This document shows, in pieces, positions 14,248-22,383 of a stretch of 22,383 bases of DNA (its first letter is position 1; the number at the start of each line of letters is the position of its first letter). The notes beneath the pieces were generated by a model. It ran no database searches. It was not told the origin of the DNA and was given only the letters and a program-made list of their open reading frames with translations. The position numbers were made by a program, and so were the translations under genes. Origin of the DNA: Chloroflexota bacterium (lineage in GTDB: Bacteria > Chloroflexota > Dehalococcoidia > Lucifugimonadales > Lucifugimonadaceae); the NCBI GenBank assembly GCA_030831265.1, contig JAURLM010000261.1:1-22383 (forward strand), in the 5' to 3' direction.

Positions 14248-17200
14248 ATGACCCTGTCCGGGCTCCTGTCCTCACTAACGTCCACAGTTGAATTTGAAGA
14301 ACTTCTCTCAGAGGTTCGCAGCACCTCGACCAAGCGAGAGGTGGTTGTACCAGATGCGGGTACAGCATACGCACTTGCGGCTCTCTGGGCCGAATACGGC
14401 GCACCGGTTGTTGTTGTCACGCCGAACGCAGATTCAGCTCGTCGGATAACTGACCAATTGTCCATATGGTGCGGAGAGGCGGCGCCTGTCCTCCAGTTTC
14501 CGGAGACGGACAACATTCCGTTCGAAAGGTACGTCCCGGACCTTGGCGCCACCCATCAGAGAATCCGCGTGCTGTCAGCGTTACGAACGTGGAAAGGCAA
14601 AGGCCGCGCTCCATTTGTCATCGCATCCACGGCCGCTGCGACATACCGAACACCGTCGGTCGACGCATATGACGCTGCAACTCACACGATACGCGTGGGT
14701 GACCGGTATGACATTTCTGAACTCCTGCGCCGCTGGACCCAGGCCGGGTACGTGCTTGAACCGACTGTGGATATCCCCGGCACGGCAAGCCACCGCGGCG
14801 GAATCCTGGACATATTCCCACCTTCAAGCGATGCACCGGTTCGTATCGAGTTTTTCGATGACGAGGTAGACAGCATTCGTGAGTTTGAGACCGACACACA
14901 GCGTTCTACCAACAACTTGAAGAGCGTTCTAATCCCACCTGCGATGGACACCTTGCCGCAGTTCGCTGATGAGGCACAGGTTAAGAAATTGGTCGACGCT
15001 ATGGACTTCGACCATGCAGCAGCAGAACCGCGGGACCGTATCCCGGCCGAGCTTGGTCGAATCTTAGAAGGCGAATGGCCTGATGAGATCGGCTATTACG
15101 CAGGATTCTTCAACAACGGAACGTTTTTCGATTTCCTCCCGGCAGACACACTGCTGATAAGGCTCAGGTACAACAGCATCAAAGATGCAGCGGAGACCGG
15201 GGACCGGCGCATGGGTGACATGCGAGCCAACAAGGAACGGCGCGGTGATTCTCCCGTCAGGTTCCCCCAACCGCATCTTGAATGGGGACTACTGGCAGAT
15301 GCGCTCAACCGACCAAAGAGAACACTGTCCATCACGCCCTGGGGAGTAGACACCGAGCTTGCCAGCGGCGCCCTCAGGCTACCCATTGACCTGTCACCGC
15401 TATCAGCTAGCGGGATTGAGAACGCTATTGCGCTCATGGAGGATCGACAGGCCAGTTCATTGCGGACGGCGGTTCTATCAAACCATTCCAGCCGAATTAT
15501 CGAGTTGACCGCGGGTCATGATCTGAACATTGCTTCCCGCAAAGGAATCGCAAAGCCGCTGGAACCCGGCGATGTTGTGCTTGTGCAGGGAACGCTTCGC
15601 CAGGGCTTCACGGTCCACGTTCGAGATCAGCGAGACCTCGCAATCATCACCGATGCTGAGATTTTCGGTGTTGCAAAAGAACGACGACGCCTCCGGAAAC
15701 GCCCGGTCCGGCAAGGTCCAGCACTGGAGCAGCTGCAGCCTGGCTCATATGTCGTGCACATTGAGCACGGAATCGGCATCTTCAACGGTACACAGGTGAT
15801 GGGTGATGAGGGCCGCGAATACCTCGTCCTTGAATATGCCGAAGAAGACAAGCTGTACGTCCCGACCGAACATCTCGACCGTATCCAGCTGTATCACGGG
15901 CCTTCCGACGCTGCGCCGAAGCTAACGAGGCTTGGCACCCAGGAATGGAGCAAGGCGCGGGCACGGGCAAAGATGGCCACGGAGCAGCTCGCAGGTGAAC
16001 TCATCGCCCTGTACGCGGCAAGAGAGTTGTCAGAAGGGTTCGCAGTGGATGCGGACACCCCGTGGCAGGACTCGCTGGAAGCCAGCTTCCCGTATGAGGA
16101 GACACCAGATCAGCTCTCCACCCTGGAACAGGTGAAGAAAGATCTTGAATCTGCACACCCAATGGACAGGCTGGTCTGTGGTGACGTTGGCTATGGCAAA
16201 ACGGAGATTGCACTCCGCGCTGCGTTCAAGGTTGTGCAGTCCGGTCGGCAGGTTGCCATACTCGTGCCGACCACAGTGCTTGCCCAACAGCACTTCGACA
16301 CGTTCGCTGAACGTATGCAGCCGTTCCCGGCAAGCGTCGACCTGTTATCCCGGTATCGTTCCGATGCCGAACAGAAAGAGACCATCCAGAAGCTGTCCCA
16401 GGGTGCAGTGGACATCGTCATCGGCACACATCGCCTTCTGCAACGGGACGTGCGGTTCAAGAACCTCGGCCTGGTTGTCATCGATGAGGAGCACAAGTTC
16501 GGCGTCACTCACAAAGAACGTCTGAAACGGTTCCGCACTCAGATTGACGTAATGACACTGAGCGCGACTCCAATCCCGCGCACACTGCAGATGTCCCTCG
16601 CCGGCATCCGTGACATGAGCACTATTGAGACGCCACCCGAGGAACGACTCCCTATCAAGACCTATGTCACTGAGGAGAGCGACGAACTAACCCGTGAGGC
16701 CATTCTGCGTGAAGTGGACCGCGGGGGACAGGTCTTCTATCTCCACAACCGGGTAAAGGATATTGACCTCATAGCTGCAAAGCTTATGAAGCTTGTACCT
16801 GAAGCCTCCTTCGATATCGGTCACGGCCAGATGCCAGAAGACGAACTGGAACAGGTGATGGCCGCTTTCGAACGGCACGAGTTCGACGTTCTCATCTGCA
16901 CGACCATCATCGAATCCGGCATCGACCTTCCGAATGCCAACACGTTAATCATCGACAGAGCGGACATGTTTGGCCTATCGCAGCTCTACCAGCTTCGCGG
17001 CAGGATCGGTCGTGGAACGAACCGGGCGTACGCATACCTGATGGTTCCGCGCGGCAAAGTGCTCACTGAAACCGCAGAGGCTCGTCTGAATACGATTCTT
17101 GCGGCCACTGAACTTGGCGCTGGGTTCCAGATTGCACTCCGAGATCTGGAAATCCGTGGCATGGGCAACATTCTTGGCGGCGAACAGAGCGGACACGTTG

Positions 17201-17799
17201 CGGCTATTGGTTTCGATCTTTACACAAAGCTGCTTGCAGACACAGTCGCTGACCTCAAAGCAGGCAAGAAACCGGATTCGGACGGAGATGGCACCACCAG
17301 CTCCATCGAGTTCTCGTCCGTGCGAATCGATCTCGGCGTCGACGCACGCATACCTGACAGCTACATCGAAGACCTGGCGCAGCGCCTGAGCATCTATCAG
17401 CGACTCGCCAGGGTTCATACTGTCGAAGAACTGACAGATCTACGCGCTGAACTACGGGACCGCTTCGGCGAGGTTCCGCGCAACGTTGACCTTCTACTGG
17501 CGGCAGAGAAGATGCGCGTCCTGGCAGAGCAGGCAGGTATCGATACTGTGATCATCACGGAAAACCGCGCCACGCTGAATCTGAAAGAGCCAACGGGTGG
17601 TGCTAGAACGGCGCTACAGCGCGCACTTGGCCGTGGCGTGAACGTGGGTCATATGCAGATACGCGTCGATATCGACCGGGATGAGTCAGACTGGGTGGAA
17701 GAACTCAGCGCAGTGTTCGACCAGATCCTGATGTTCCGCGAACGGTTGATCGCAATGGCGACCGCCGCAATGCAAGAAGCTGTGATCGCAGACGACTAG
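14248..17799 (+). CDS. mfd: Transcription-repair coupling factor
   Basis: Mfd is a DNA translocase that removes RNA polymerase stalled at lesions and recruits UvrA for nucleotide excision repair. The 1183-residue product has all domains in order: the UvrB-like N-terminal module (residues ~1-330, with FPETDNIPFERY), a middle region, the RNA-polymerase-interacting CarD-like domain (~496-551, PGSYVVHIEHGIGIFNG), the helicase core with Walker A GDVGYGKTE near 645, DEEH in VVIDEEHKFG near 745, LSATPIPRTL and GRIGRG, the translocation (TRG) segment LRDLEIRGMGNILGGEQSGH, and the C-terminal D7 domain. Length and motifs suggest a fully functional protein. The ATG at 14248 has an AGG about nine bases upstream. 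A 238-base region with notable secondary structure separates it from divergent proB. Confidence 0.98.
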   Translation: MTLSGLLSSLTSTVEFEELLSEVRSTSTKREVVVPDAGTAYALAALWAEYGAPVVVVTPNADSARRITDQLSIWCGEAAPVLQFPETDNIPFERYVPDLGATHQRIRVLSALRTWKGKGRAPFVIASTAAATYRTPSVDAYDAATHTIRVGDRYDISELLRRWTQAGYVLEPTVDIPGTASHRGGILDIFPPSSDAPVRIEFFDDEVDSIREFETDTQRSTNNLKSVLIPPAMDTLPQFADEAQVKKLVDAMDFDHAAAEPRDRIPAELGRILEGEWPDEIGYYAGFFNNGTFFDFLPADTLLIRLRYNSIKDAAETGDRRMGDMRANKERRGDSPVRFPQPHLEWGLLADALNRPKRTLSITPWGVDTELASGALRLPIDLSPLSASGIENAIALMEDRQASSLRTAVLSNHSSRIIELTAGHDLNIASRKGIAKPLEPGDVVLVQGTLRQGFTVHVRDQRDLAIITDAEIFGVAKERRRLRKRPVRQGPALEQLQPGSYVVHIEHGIGIFNGTQVMGDEGREYLVLEYAEEDKLYVPTEHLDRIQLYHGPSDAAPKLTRLGTQEWSKARARAKMATEQLAGELIALYAARELSEGFAVDADTPWQDSLEASFPYEETPDQLSTLEQVKKDLESAHPMDRLVCGDVGYGKTEIALRAAFKVVQSGRQVAILVPTTVLAQQHFDTFAERMQPFPASVDLLSRYRSDAEQKETIQKLSQGAVDIVIGTHRLLQRDVRFKNLGLVVIDEEHKFGVTHKERLKRFRTQIDVMTLSATPIPRTLQMSLAGIRDMSTIETPPEERLPIKTYVTEESDELTREAILREVDRGGQVFYLHNRVKDIDLIAAKLMKLVPEASFDIGHGQMPEDELEQVMAAFERHEFDVLICTTIIESGIDLPNANTLIIDRADMFGLSQLYQLRGRIGRGTNRAYAYLMVPRGKVLTETAEARLNTILAATELGAGFQIALRDLEIRGMGNILGGEQSGHVAAIGFDLYTKLLADTVADLKAGKKPDSDGDGTTSSIEFSSVRIDLGVDARIPDSYIEDLAQRLSIYQRLARVHTVEELTDLRAELRDRFGEVPRNVDLLLAAEKMRVLAEQAGIDTVIITENRATLNLKEPTGGARTALQRALGRGVNVGHMQIRVDIDRDESDWVEELSAVFDQILMFRERLIAMATAAMQEAVIADD

Positions 17800-17839
17800 A
17801 CGAGATCGTTCCGTACAGCGTACGGACAGGTTACCTCGT
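17800..17839. terminator. Hairpin between convergent mfd and glycosyltransferase genes
   Basis: TCCGTAC (17810-17816) pairs perfectly with GTACGGA (17820-17826) over a three-base loop, and ACGAG (17800-17804) can pair with CTCGT (17835-17839) outside it. The structure fills the 31-base gap and reaches over the stop codon of the minus-strand gene. It has no T tract on either strand, so it may be a bidirectional transcript-end structure rather than a classical terminator. Confidence 0.45.
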
Positions 17840-19075
17840 AGATTGCAGCTTCATGATGAGGTCAAGATTCGCCTCACCAGGCCGACCCAGCAGTCGTGAG
17901 TAGGCGTGGATCAGCCTGTCAGCAGCGCTCTCCCACGTGAGCGTTTCGGCGTGCGCTCTTGCAGCGATACCCATCTCATTGCGAAGTGCCTCATTACGAA
18001 GCAGAAGGTCCAGGCGCTCGACAAATGGCCCGGGGCACCGCCAGTTAACCAGGAATCCCGTCTTTCCATCTTCAACCACCGTGGTCAATCCGCCAACCCG
18101 AGAAGCCACGACAGCCTTGCCGCAGGCCGCTGCTTCAAGCGCAGCAAACCCGAAACTTTCGTAGTACGACGGCAGAACACAGATATCCGCGGCACTGTAG
18201 TACGTTTTGAGTTCATCCTGTGGGATCGATCCAAGAAATACGATCTTTTCAGCAATACCCAGTCCCGCCGCAAACTCCTGGAGGCGGCGCATCTCTAAGC
18301 TCTCGTGGGTACCACCAGCAACGAACAGCTTCAGTCCTTCATGGTTGGCAAGGTGCGTCATCGCGCTGAAAAGTGTGTCTATGCCCTTCAAACGTTCGAG
18401 ACGACCCACGAACAGCAACACCTTTTCATCGTGCAGGCCAAGTTTGGCCCTGGCTTCCGCCTGACTGGTAGGCACGAATCTCTTACCATCGACCCCCGGC
18501 GGGACGATCACAATCTTCGAAGGATCGGTCCCGTACATATCGACCATCGTCTGACATTCGTGGTCAGTCCACACAATCACCTGATCAGCGGTACGGGCAA
18601 TCTCAATTTCGGACTCGTGTCGTTGCGGATGCTCATCTTCGCCGGGCAGCACACGCCGCTTCACTTCAGCCAGCGTGTGGAAGCTAGTGGTGTGCGGAAC
18701 TTGCCATTGCTTCCCCAATTCAATCCCAACAAGGCCCGATAGCCAGTAGTGACTAACCACAAGGTCATAGGCCAGCTTTTCTGTGGCCGCAAATTCAACA
18801 ACCTGCTTTGTGAATTCAGGTAACAGGGCAAACGCCCCGTGCTTGTCCAGTGACGGGGCGCCCGCTGGCAGGTGAATCGCTCTCGCCCCGGGGGTCAGGT
18901 GAACGATCATAGGGTCCAGCGGGTCATGGTGACGCGTGAAGATGTCAACTTCTATGCCACGGGCAGACAGGGCACGAGCAGTTTCCAGGACATATACATT
19001 CATGCCGCCCGCGTCCTTCAAGCCCGCCTGAATGACGGGGCAACCGTGGACGCTTATGACTGCGATGCGCTTCAT
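17831..19075 (-). CDS. GT4-family glycosyltransferase, MshA-like
   Basis: This 414-residue protein is a GT-B fold glycosyltransferase of family GT4. The N-terminal domain has VISVHGCPVIQAGLKDAGG followed by MNVYVLETARALSARG, closely recalling MshA (UDP-GlcNAc:inositol-phosphate transferase) and sucrose-phosphate-synthase-like enzymes. The C-terminal nucleotide-sugar domain has FVGRLERLKGIDTLF, VFLGSIPQDELKTYYSAAD and the EX7E motif in PSYYESFGFAALEA (~301-314). No membrane helix is seen, so it is cytoplasmic or membrane-peripheral. The ATG lies eight bases after the acyltransferase gene, so translation is probably coupled. Neither mycothiol synthesis genes nor a polysaccharide cluster are in view, so the acceptor sugar or lipid is unknown and mshA is not assigned. 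Confidence 0.93.
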   Translation of the reverse strand: MKRIAVISVHGCPVIQAGLKDAGGMNVYVLETARALSARGIEVDIFTRHHDPLDPMIVHLTPGARAIHLPAGAPSLDKHGAFALLPEFTKQVVEFAATEKLAYDLVVSHYWLSGLVGIELGKQWQVPHTTSFHTLAEVKRRVLPGEDEHPQRHESEIEIARTADQVIVWTDHECQTMVDMYGTDPSKIVIVPPGVDGKRFVPTSQAEARAKLGLHDEKVLLFVGRLERLKGIDTLFSAMTHLANHEGLKLFVAGGTHESLEMRRLQEFAAGLGIAEKIVFLGSIPQDELKTYYSAADICVLPSYYESFGFAALEAAACGKAVVASRVGGLTTVVEDGKTGFLVNWRCPGPFVERLDLLLRNEALRNEMGIAARAHAETLTWESAADRLIHAYSRLLGRPGEANLDLIMKLQSTR

Positions 19076-19083
19076 TGCAACTT

Positions 19084-20076
19084 TCAGCGGGTGGCCGTGA
19101 TGCGGTACACATCACGGTCAACGCCGCCGAGGTGATACTTGTACGCTTCGTCACCGCGCATAAAGTCAAAGATGCGGTGGCCCTGTTCGATCGATTTTCG
19201 GATTGTATACGCGTGATTCAGCAGGCCAACTGCAAGCTGCCGGTACTCAGGGTCATATCCCGAGTTGTACAGGTAACGAACGTTATCGACAACGAATGAA
19301 AGTGAAGTCGCAACTCGCTTGCCTTCAACTTCAAGGAATGCAAGACGCGTTATCCCCTCATCAGCCAGACTTGCAGACACGTCTCGGAAGAACTGCTCAC
19401 GCTCCGGAGTCATGAACTCTTCTTTGTCGGGCGTGCTTTTACGGTGCAGATCAAAGAAATCAGAGGCAGCGGTCTCGATATCTTCACGGGCAGTAAGCTC
19501 AACGTGCCTGATGTCGCCGGAGTTCTCCAGCCGGCGCAACTTGCGGCGAAGTTCGTGGCGATCCTTCTTGCGGAGAGATGCGACGTACTCTTCCCAGTCA
19601 CCGGGGAGTTCCAGGAACGGGGCAACGTCTTCTTTGTCTACGGAGACTTTCCAACCAGCGGCGGTGACCACCGTTTTCAAACACCCAAGTGCCCGTGAAT
19701 CTGCGGGCATCGATTCAAATAGCAGGGTCTCCGCACTGGAATCAGCGGCCAGTTCCCTGACAACCGCTTCCATACAGGACTCTGACGGGTCGCCCGGACA
19801 CAGGACATCGTGGTAGTCGACAAGGTCTGTGCCGCCAAGAAACGATACCGTGCCGCCATCTTGCATCAGCGGAACCAGCATCTCAAGCTTGCCATCATCA
19901 CCACGCACGGCAAGTAATCGCTTCTTTTTGCCCTCACCAAAATGCCGCCACCAGACCTGCTGCCATGACAGCAGGTCAAACACCGTTGTCCGCGCCCTTT
20001 GTTTGACGACAGACTGCCAATCCTGCGAAACGCTATCGAATGTTTCCTCGCTCACCGAAACAGAGCAACAGGTCAT
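19084..20076 (-). CDS. CelD/FemAB-like GNAT acyltransferase
   Basis: The 330-residue protein looks like a CelD/BcsL-type (Acetyltransf_6, FemAB-related) double-GNAT-fold protein. Family-like features are the N-terminal VFDLLSWQQVWWRHFGEGKK, SFLGGTDLVDYHDVLCPG, LRKKDRHELRRKLRRLE at about residues 170-186, RLAFLEVEGKRVATSLSFVV and the C-terminal LYNSGYDPEYRQLAVGLLN, with FDFMRGDEAYKYHLGG near the end. Such proteins are often encoded beside genes for exopolysaccharide or glycolipid synthesis and are thought to transfer acyl or aminoacyl groups to glycans or peptides. It sits 8 bases before a GT4 glycosyltransferase on the same strand and 74 bases after thrC, so the pair may modify one product. 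The substrate is unknown. Confidence 0.87.
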   Translation of the reverse strand: MTCCSVSVSEETFDSVSQDWQSVVKQRARTTVFDLLSWQQVWWRHFGEGKKKRLLAVRGDDGKLEMLVPLMQDGGTVSFLGGTDLVDYHDVLCPGDPSESCMEAVVRELAADSSAETLLFESMPADSRALGCLKTVVTAAGWKVSVDKEDVAPFLELPGDWEEYVASLRKKDRHELRRKLRRLENSGDIRHVELTAREDIETAASDFFDLHRKSTPDKEEFMTPEREQFFRDVSASLADEGITRLAFLEVEGKRVATSLSFVVDNVRYLYNSGYDPEYRQLAVGLLNHAYTIRKSIEQGHRIFDFMRGDEAYKYHLGGVDRDVYRITATR

Positions 20077-20150
20077 GCTGACAGCCTTTTTGCGCAGGTG
20101 TAATTACAGGAACAGGGCAACATAGATCCTCGAATCTGTGGGCAGATGCC

Positions 20151-21206
20151 CTATGTCAGGAGATTGACGACCGATTCCAGGTCAGGTTCGACGTACTCGA
20201 GTTCAACCAGGGCACGCTTTTCTGCCGTGCCGGGGTCTTTGAGACCGTTACCAGTTAAGATGCACACAACCGTCTTGTCGGTTACATCTACGCCGAGTTC
20301 TTTCAGTTTCAACAGTCCGGCAACAGACGCTGCCGAAGCTGGTTCGCAGAAAATCCCTTCTTCGCGCGCCAGCATCAGGTAGGCCTCGATTATCTCTCGG
20401 TCCTCGACCTTGTCGATAAGACCACCTGACTCATCTCTAGCAGCCAACGCCGTCTTCCAGCTTGCAGGATTGCCAATACGAATGGCCGTGGCGATGGTCT
20501 CAGGATGTTCGACCCTGTGACCAAGGACAATTGGTGCAGCGCCAGCTGCCTGGAAGCCCATCAATTTAGGCAACGAACGCGCCATGCCATGTTCGACAGC
20601 TTCACGGTAACCCTTCCAGTAGGCGGTGATGTTCCCGGCATTGCCAACGGGCAAGCACATCATATCCGGGGCATCACCCAGGTCTTCAATAATCTCGAAC
20701 GAGCCGGTCTTCTGGCCTTCAATGCGGTACGGGTTGACCGAGTTGACCAGTTCGGCGTCAATGGCATCTACGATATCGATCACCGTGGACAGGGCGTCGT
20801 CAAAGCTGCCATTTACTGCGAGGATGCGCGCCCCATATGCCATAGCCTGTGCCAGCTTGCCGAGAGCAATCTCACCCGATGGCACCAGAACGATCGTCTG
20901 TAGCCCGTAACGAGCACCATAGGCAGCCGCAGCAGCACTTGTATTGCCAGTAGAGGCACAGACTATGCGCTTCTTACCGGACTCAAGCGCCTTCGCTACA
21001 GCCATGACCATTCCGCGGTCTTTGAACGATCCCGTAGGGTTGCAGCCCTCAAGTTTGAAATACAGGGCCTTGCAACCCAGGCGTGGGCCAATGTTCTGCG
21101 ACAACACCATGGGAGTGCTGCCTTCACCAAGTGAAACAGCAGGAGTAGCTTCCGTCACAGGAAGATACTGCCGGTATCGTTCAATTACACCCGGTCGAAC
21201 GGACAA
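20151..21206 (-). CDS. thrC: Threonine synthase
   Basis: ThrC converts O-phosphohomoserine to threonine with pyridoxal phosphate. The 351-residue length fits the short bacterial class. It starts with the typical GVIERYRQYLPVTEATP, has LGEGSTPMV, the PLP lysine Lys62 in NPTGSFKDRGM, ASTGNTSAAAAAYGARYG, LPVGNAGNITAYWKGY for cofactor-phosphate binding, and EPASAASVAGLLKL. The frame has no ATG or GTG that would fit; a stop lies nine codons upstream and the only suitable start is the TTG at 21206, with AGGG close upstream. It lies 77 bases after hom on the same strand, consistent with a threonine operon. No thrB is present in the window, so homoserine kinase must be encoded elsewhere. Confidence 0.97.
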   Translation of the reverse strand: MSVRPGVIERYRQYLPVTEATPAVSLGEGSTPMVLSQNIGPRLGCKALYFKLEGCNPTGSFKDRGMVMAVAKALESGKKRIVCASTGNTSAAAAAYGARYGLQTIVLVPSGEIALGKLAQAMAYGARILAVNGSFDDALSTVIDIVDAIDAELVNSVNPYRIEGQKTGSFEIIEDLGDAPDMMCLPVGNAGNITAYWKGYREAVEHGMARSLPKLMGFQAAGAAPIVLGHRVEHPETIATAIRIGNPASWKTALAARDESGGLIDKVEDREIIEAYLMLAREEGIFCEPASAASVAGLLKLKELGVDVTDKTVVCILTGNGLKDPGTAEKRALVELEYVEPDLESVVNLLT

Positions 21207-21283
21207 TGCGCCCTGTGCTCCAGTTGAAAGTTAGAGGTTTTGCAATCCAGCGGCAGAACCAGGAGGTTTCGCCAGTAATACGG

Positions 21284-22383
21284 TCACGCGGAACGGTCGT
21301 AAGATTCGACTCGGATGAGGTTGTCGAGTTCAGCGACTACGTCTAGCCCGCGCAAGCTGGCGGCCGCCTTCTGCATATTAGCCTCTAACGCCGTATGAGT
21401 CATTATCACCAGGTCTGCGCTCCCGGCTGCTATGTCCGCGTCCATCTGGATAACAGAGCGGATGCTAATGTTCGCATCACCAAGCACCCGTGCGACCTGC
21501 GCCAGCACACCCGGCTTGTCCAATGCCGTAAGGCGGATGTAGTACTGGCATTCATGCTCGCCCATAGGGCAGATGGTCACATCACCGTTTGAGGAGCGAG
21601 TTGCTTCAAGTTGTGGATGATCCATGTTGCGAGCCACTCGGAGAACGTCTCCCAGCACAGCTGATGCTGTTGGCTCAGGCCCAGCACCGGCACCCTGTAG
21701 CCATAAAGGCCCAACAAGATCACCTTCCACCTCAGCCATGTTCATCGCACCGTTGACTGATGCCATAGGAACATCCAGGGGCACAAATGACGGATGAACT
21801 CGCAGCAATAGCCCATGCGAAGTCATCTGTGCAGCAGCTATGAGCTTAATTGTGAAGCCAAATTCATCTGCATAACGGAAATCACGGGCGTCAATCCGGC
21901 TGATGCCTTCCCTGTGAATACTGTCGACCGAAACATTAGCGCCAAACGCAAGGTGTCCGAGAATTGCAATCTTGTACAGTGCGTCGAAACCTTCGACGTC
22001 CGCAGTCGGGTCAGCCTCGGCATAGCCAAGCCGTTGGGCGTCCGCCAGCACGCCGTCATATGGAGCGCCTTCGCTCGACATGCGCGTCAATATGTAGTTA
22101 GTGGTTCCGTTGATGATGGCGCGTACGGAATTGATGCGATTGCCTAGTAGATCATCGGAAATCGTGTTGAGAATCGGAATTCCGCCGCCAACACTGGCTT
22201 CATACGCCAGCTTCTTCCCGGACGCAGCCGCCACCGCATACAGTTCACCGCCCCGCTTGGCCAATACTTCCTTGTTAGCGGTAACAACATGCTTGCCCGA
22301 CGATAGCGCAGCTGAAATCAGGTCAAATGCCGGGTTTTCACCGCCCATCACTTCGACGACGATGTCAATTTCCGGGTCATTCA
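21284..22383 (-). CDS. hom: Homoserine dehydrogenase (N-terminus cut by window end)
   Basis: This enzyme reduces aspartate semialdehyde to homoserine in threonine and methionine synthesis. The coding frame continues past the right edge (DPEIDIVVEVMGGENPAF is read from the last bases), so part of the N-terminal NAD(P)-binding domain is missing. Visible motifs are VVTANKEVLAKRG with a conserved Lys, YEASVGGGIPILN, INGTTNYILTRM, AEADPTADVEGFDALYKI (catalytic Asp/Glu region) and a C-terminal ACT domain (YYIRLTALDKPGVLAQVARV onward), which normally mediates feedback regulation by threonine. The stop lies 77 bases before the start of thrC on the same strand, so the two are probably co-transcribed. 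There is no fused aspartate kinase in the visible part. Confidence 0.97.
   Translation of the reverse strand, partial: NDPEIDIVVEVMGGENPAFDLISAALSSGKHVVTANKEVLAKRGGELYAVAAASGKKLAYEASVGGGIPILNTISDDLLGNRINSVRAIINGTTNYILTRMSSEGAPYDGVLADAQRLGYAEADPTADVEGFDALYKIAILGHLAFGANVSVDSIHREGISRIDARDFRYADEFGFTIKLIAAAQMTSHGLLLRVHPSFVPLDVPMASVNGAMNMAEVEGDLVGPLWLQGAGAGPEPTASAVLGDVLRVARNMDHPQLEATRSSNGDVTICPMGEHECQYYIRLTALDKPGVLAQVARVLGDANISIRSVIQMDADIAAGSADLVIMTHTALEANMQKAAASLRGLDVVAELDNLIRVESYDRSA

Noticed and set aside
1..22383. Mobile element, CRISPR array, toxin-antitoxin, defence or biosynthetic cluster
   Set aside because: No transposase, integrase, repeat-spacer pattern, nuclease/NTPase defence pair or carrier-protein enzyme was found; gene content is housekeeping plus a few common accessory families.

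Overview
This is a compact stretch of bacterial chromosome with a mid-50s GC look by eye. It holds fifteen complete protein genes, one complete gene whose start is uncertain (proB), and two genes cut by the window edges. There is no mobile element, CRISPR array, rRNA or tRNA that I can see, and no gene-free stretch longer than 300 bases; the longest is about 238 bases, between proB and mfd. The gene content and the style of the accessory proteins (RraA-like and ketopantoate-reductase-like enzymes, a TPP enzyme, an MshA-like GT4) would fit a free-living, possibly marine, Chloroflexota/Dehalococcoidia-type (SAR202-like) bacterium. That placement is a low-confidence inference from protein flavour and would need a phylogeny.

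Layout. (1) 1-3472: a truncated TPP-dependent enzyme on the minus strand is divergent from a plus-strand run of argH (last step of arginine synthesis), a small lipoprotein one base behind it, and a glycerophosphodiester phosphodiesterase. (2) 3469-5146: a minus-strand pair, an RraA/HMG-aldolase-like protein and a 2-dehydropantoate 2-reductase-like protein. (3) 5318-7365: a small lipoprotein converges on a membrane histidine kinase that has no response regulator nearby. (4) 7516-11463, plus strand: rph (RNase PH), eno, gap, a clear intrinsic terminator, then a DUF2269-like membrane protein. (5) 11504-14009, minus strand: proB-proA, the first two steps of proline synthesis. (6) 14248-17799: mfd (transcription-repair coupling factor), preceded by a leader with hairpins that exclude one another. 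(7) 17831-22383, minus strand: hom (cut by the window end), thrC, a CelD/FemAB-like GNAT acyltransferase, and a GT4 glycosyltransferase.

How they work together. Three amino-acid routes are partly represented: arginine (argH), proline (proB, proA) and threonine (hom, thrC; no homoserine kinase gene in view). Lower glycolysis is represented by gap and eno. The accessory genes most worth attention are the aldolase-like/dehydrogenase-like pair, whose reductase lacks two of the active-site asparagines of true ketopantoate reductase, and the acyltransferase-glycosyltransferase pair placed after thrC. Two convergent gene pairs (3469-3472 and 5809-5812) end with interlocked stop codons that share the same four bases.

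Most of the window is ordinary housekeeping DNA. I do not see a clear new defence or mobile system. The most testable candidate for new biology is the mfd leader.
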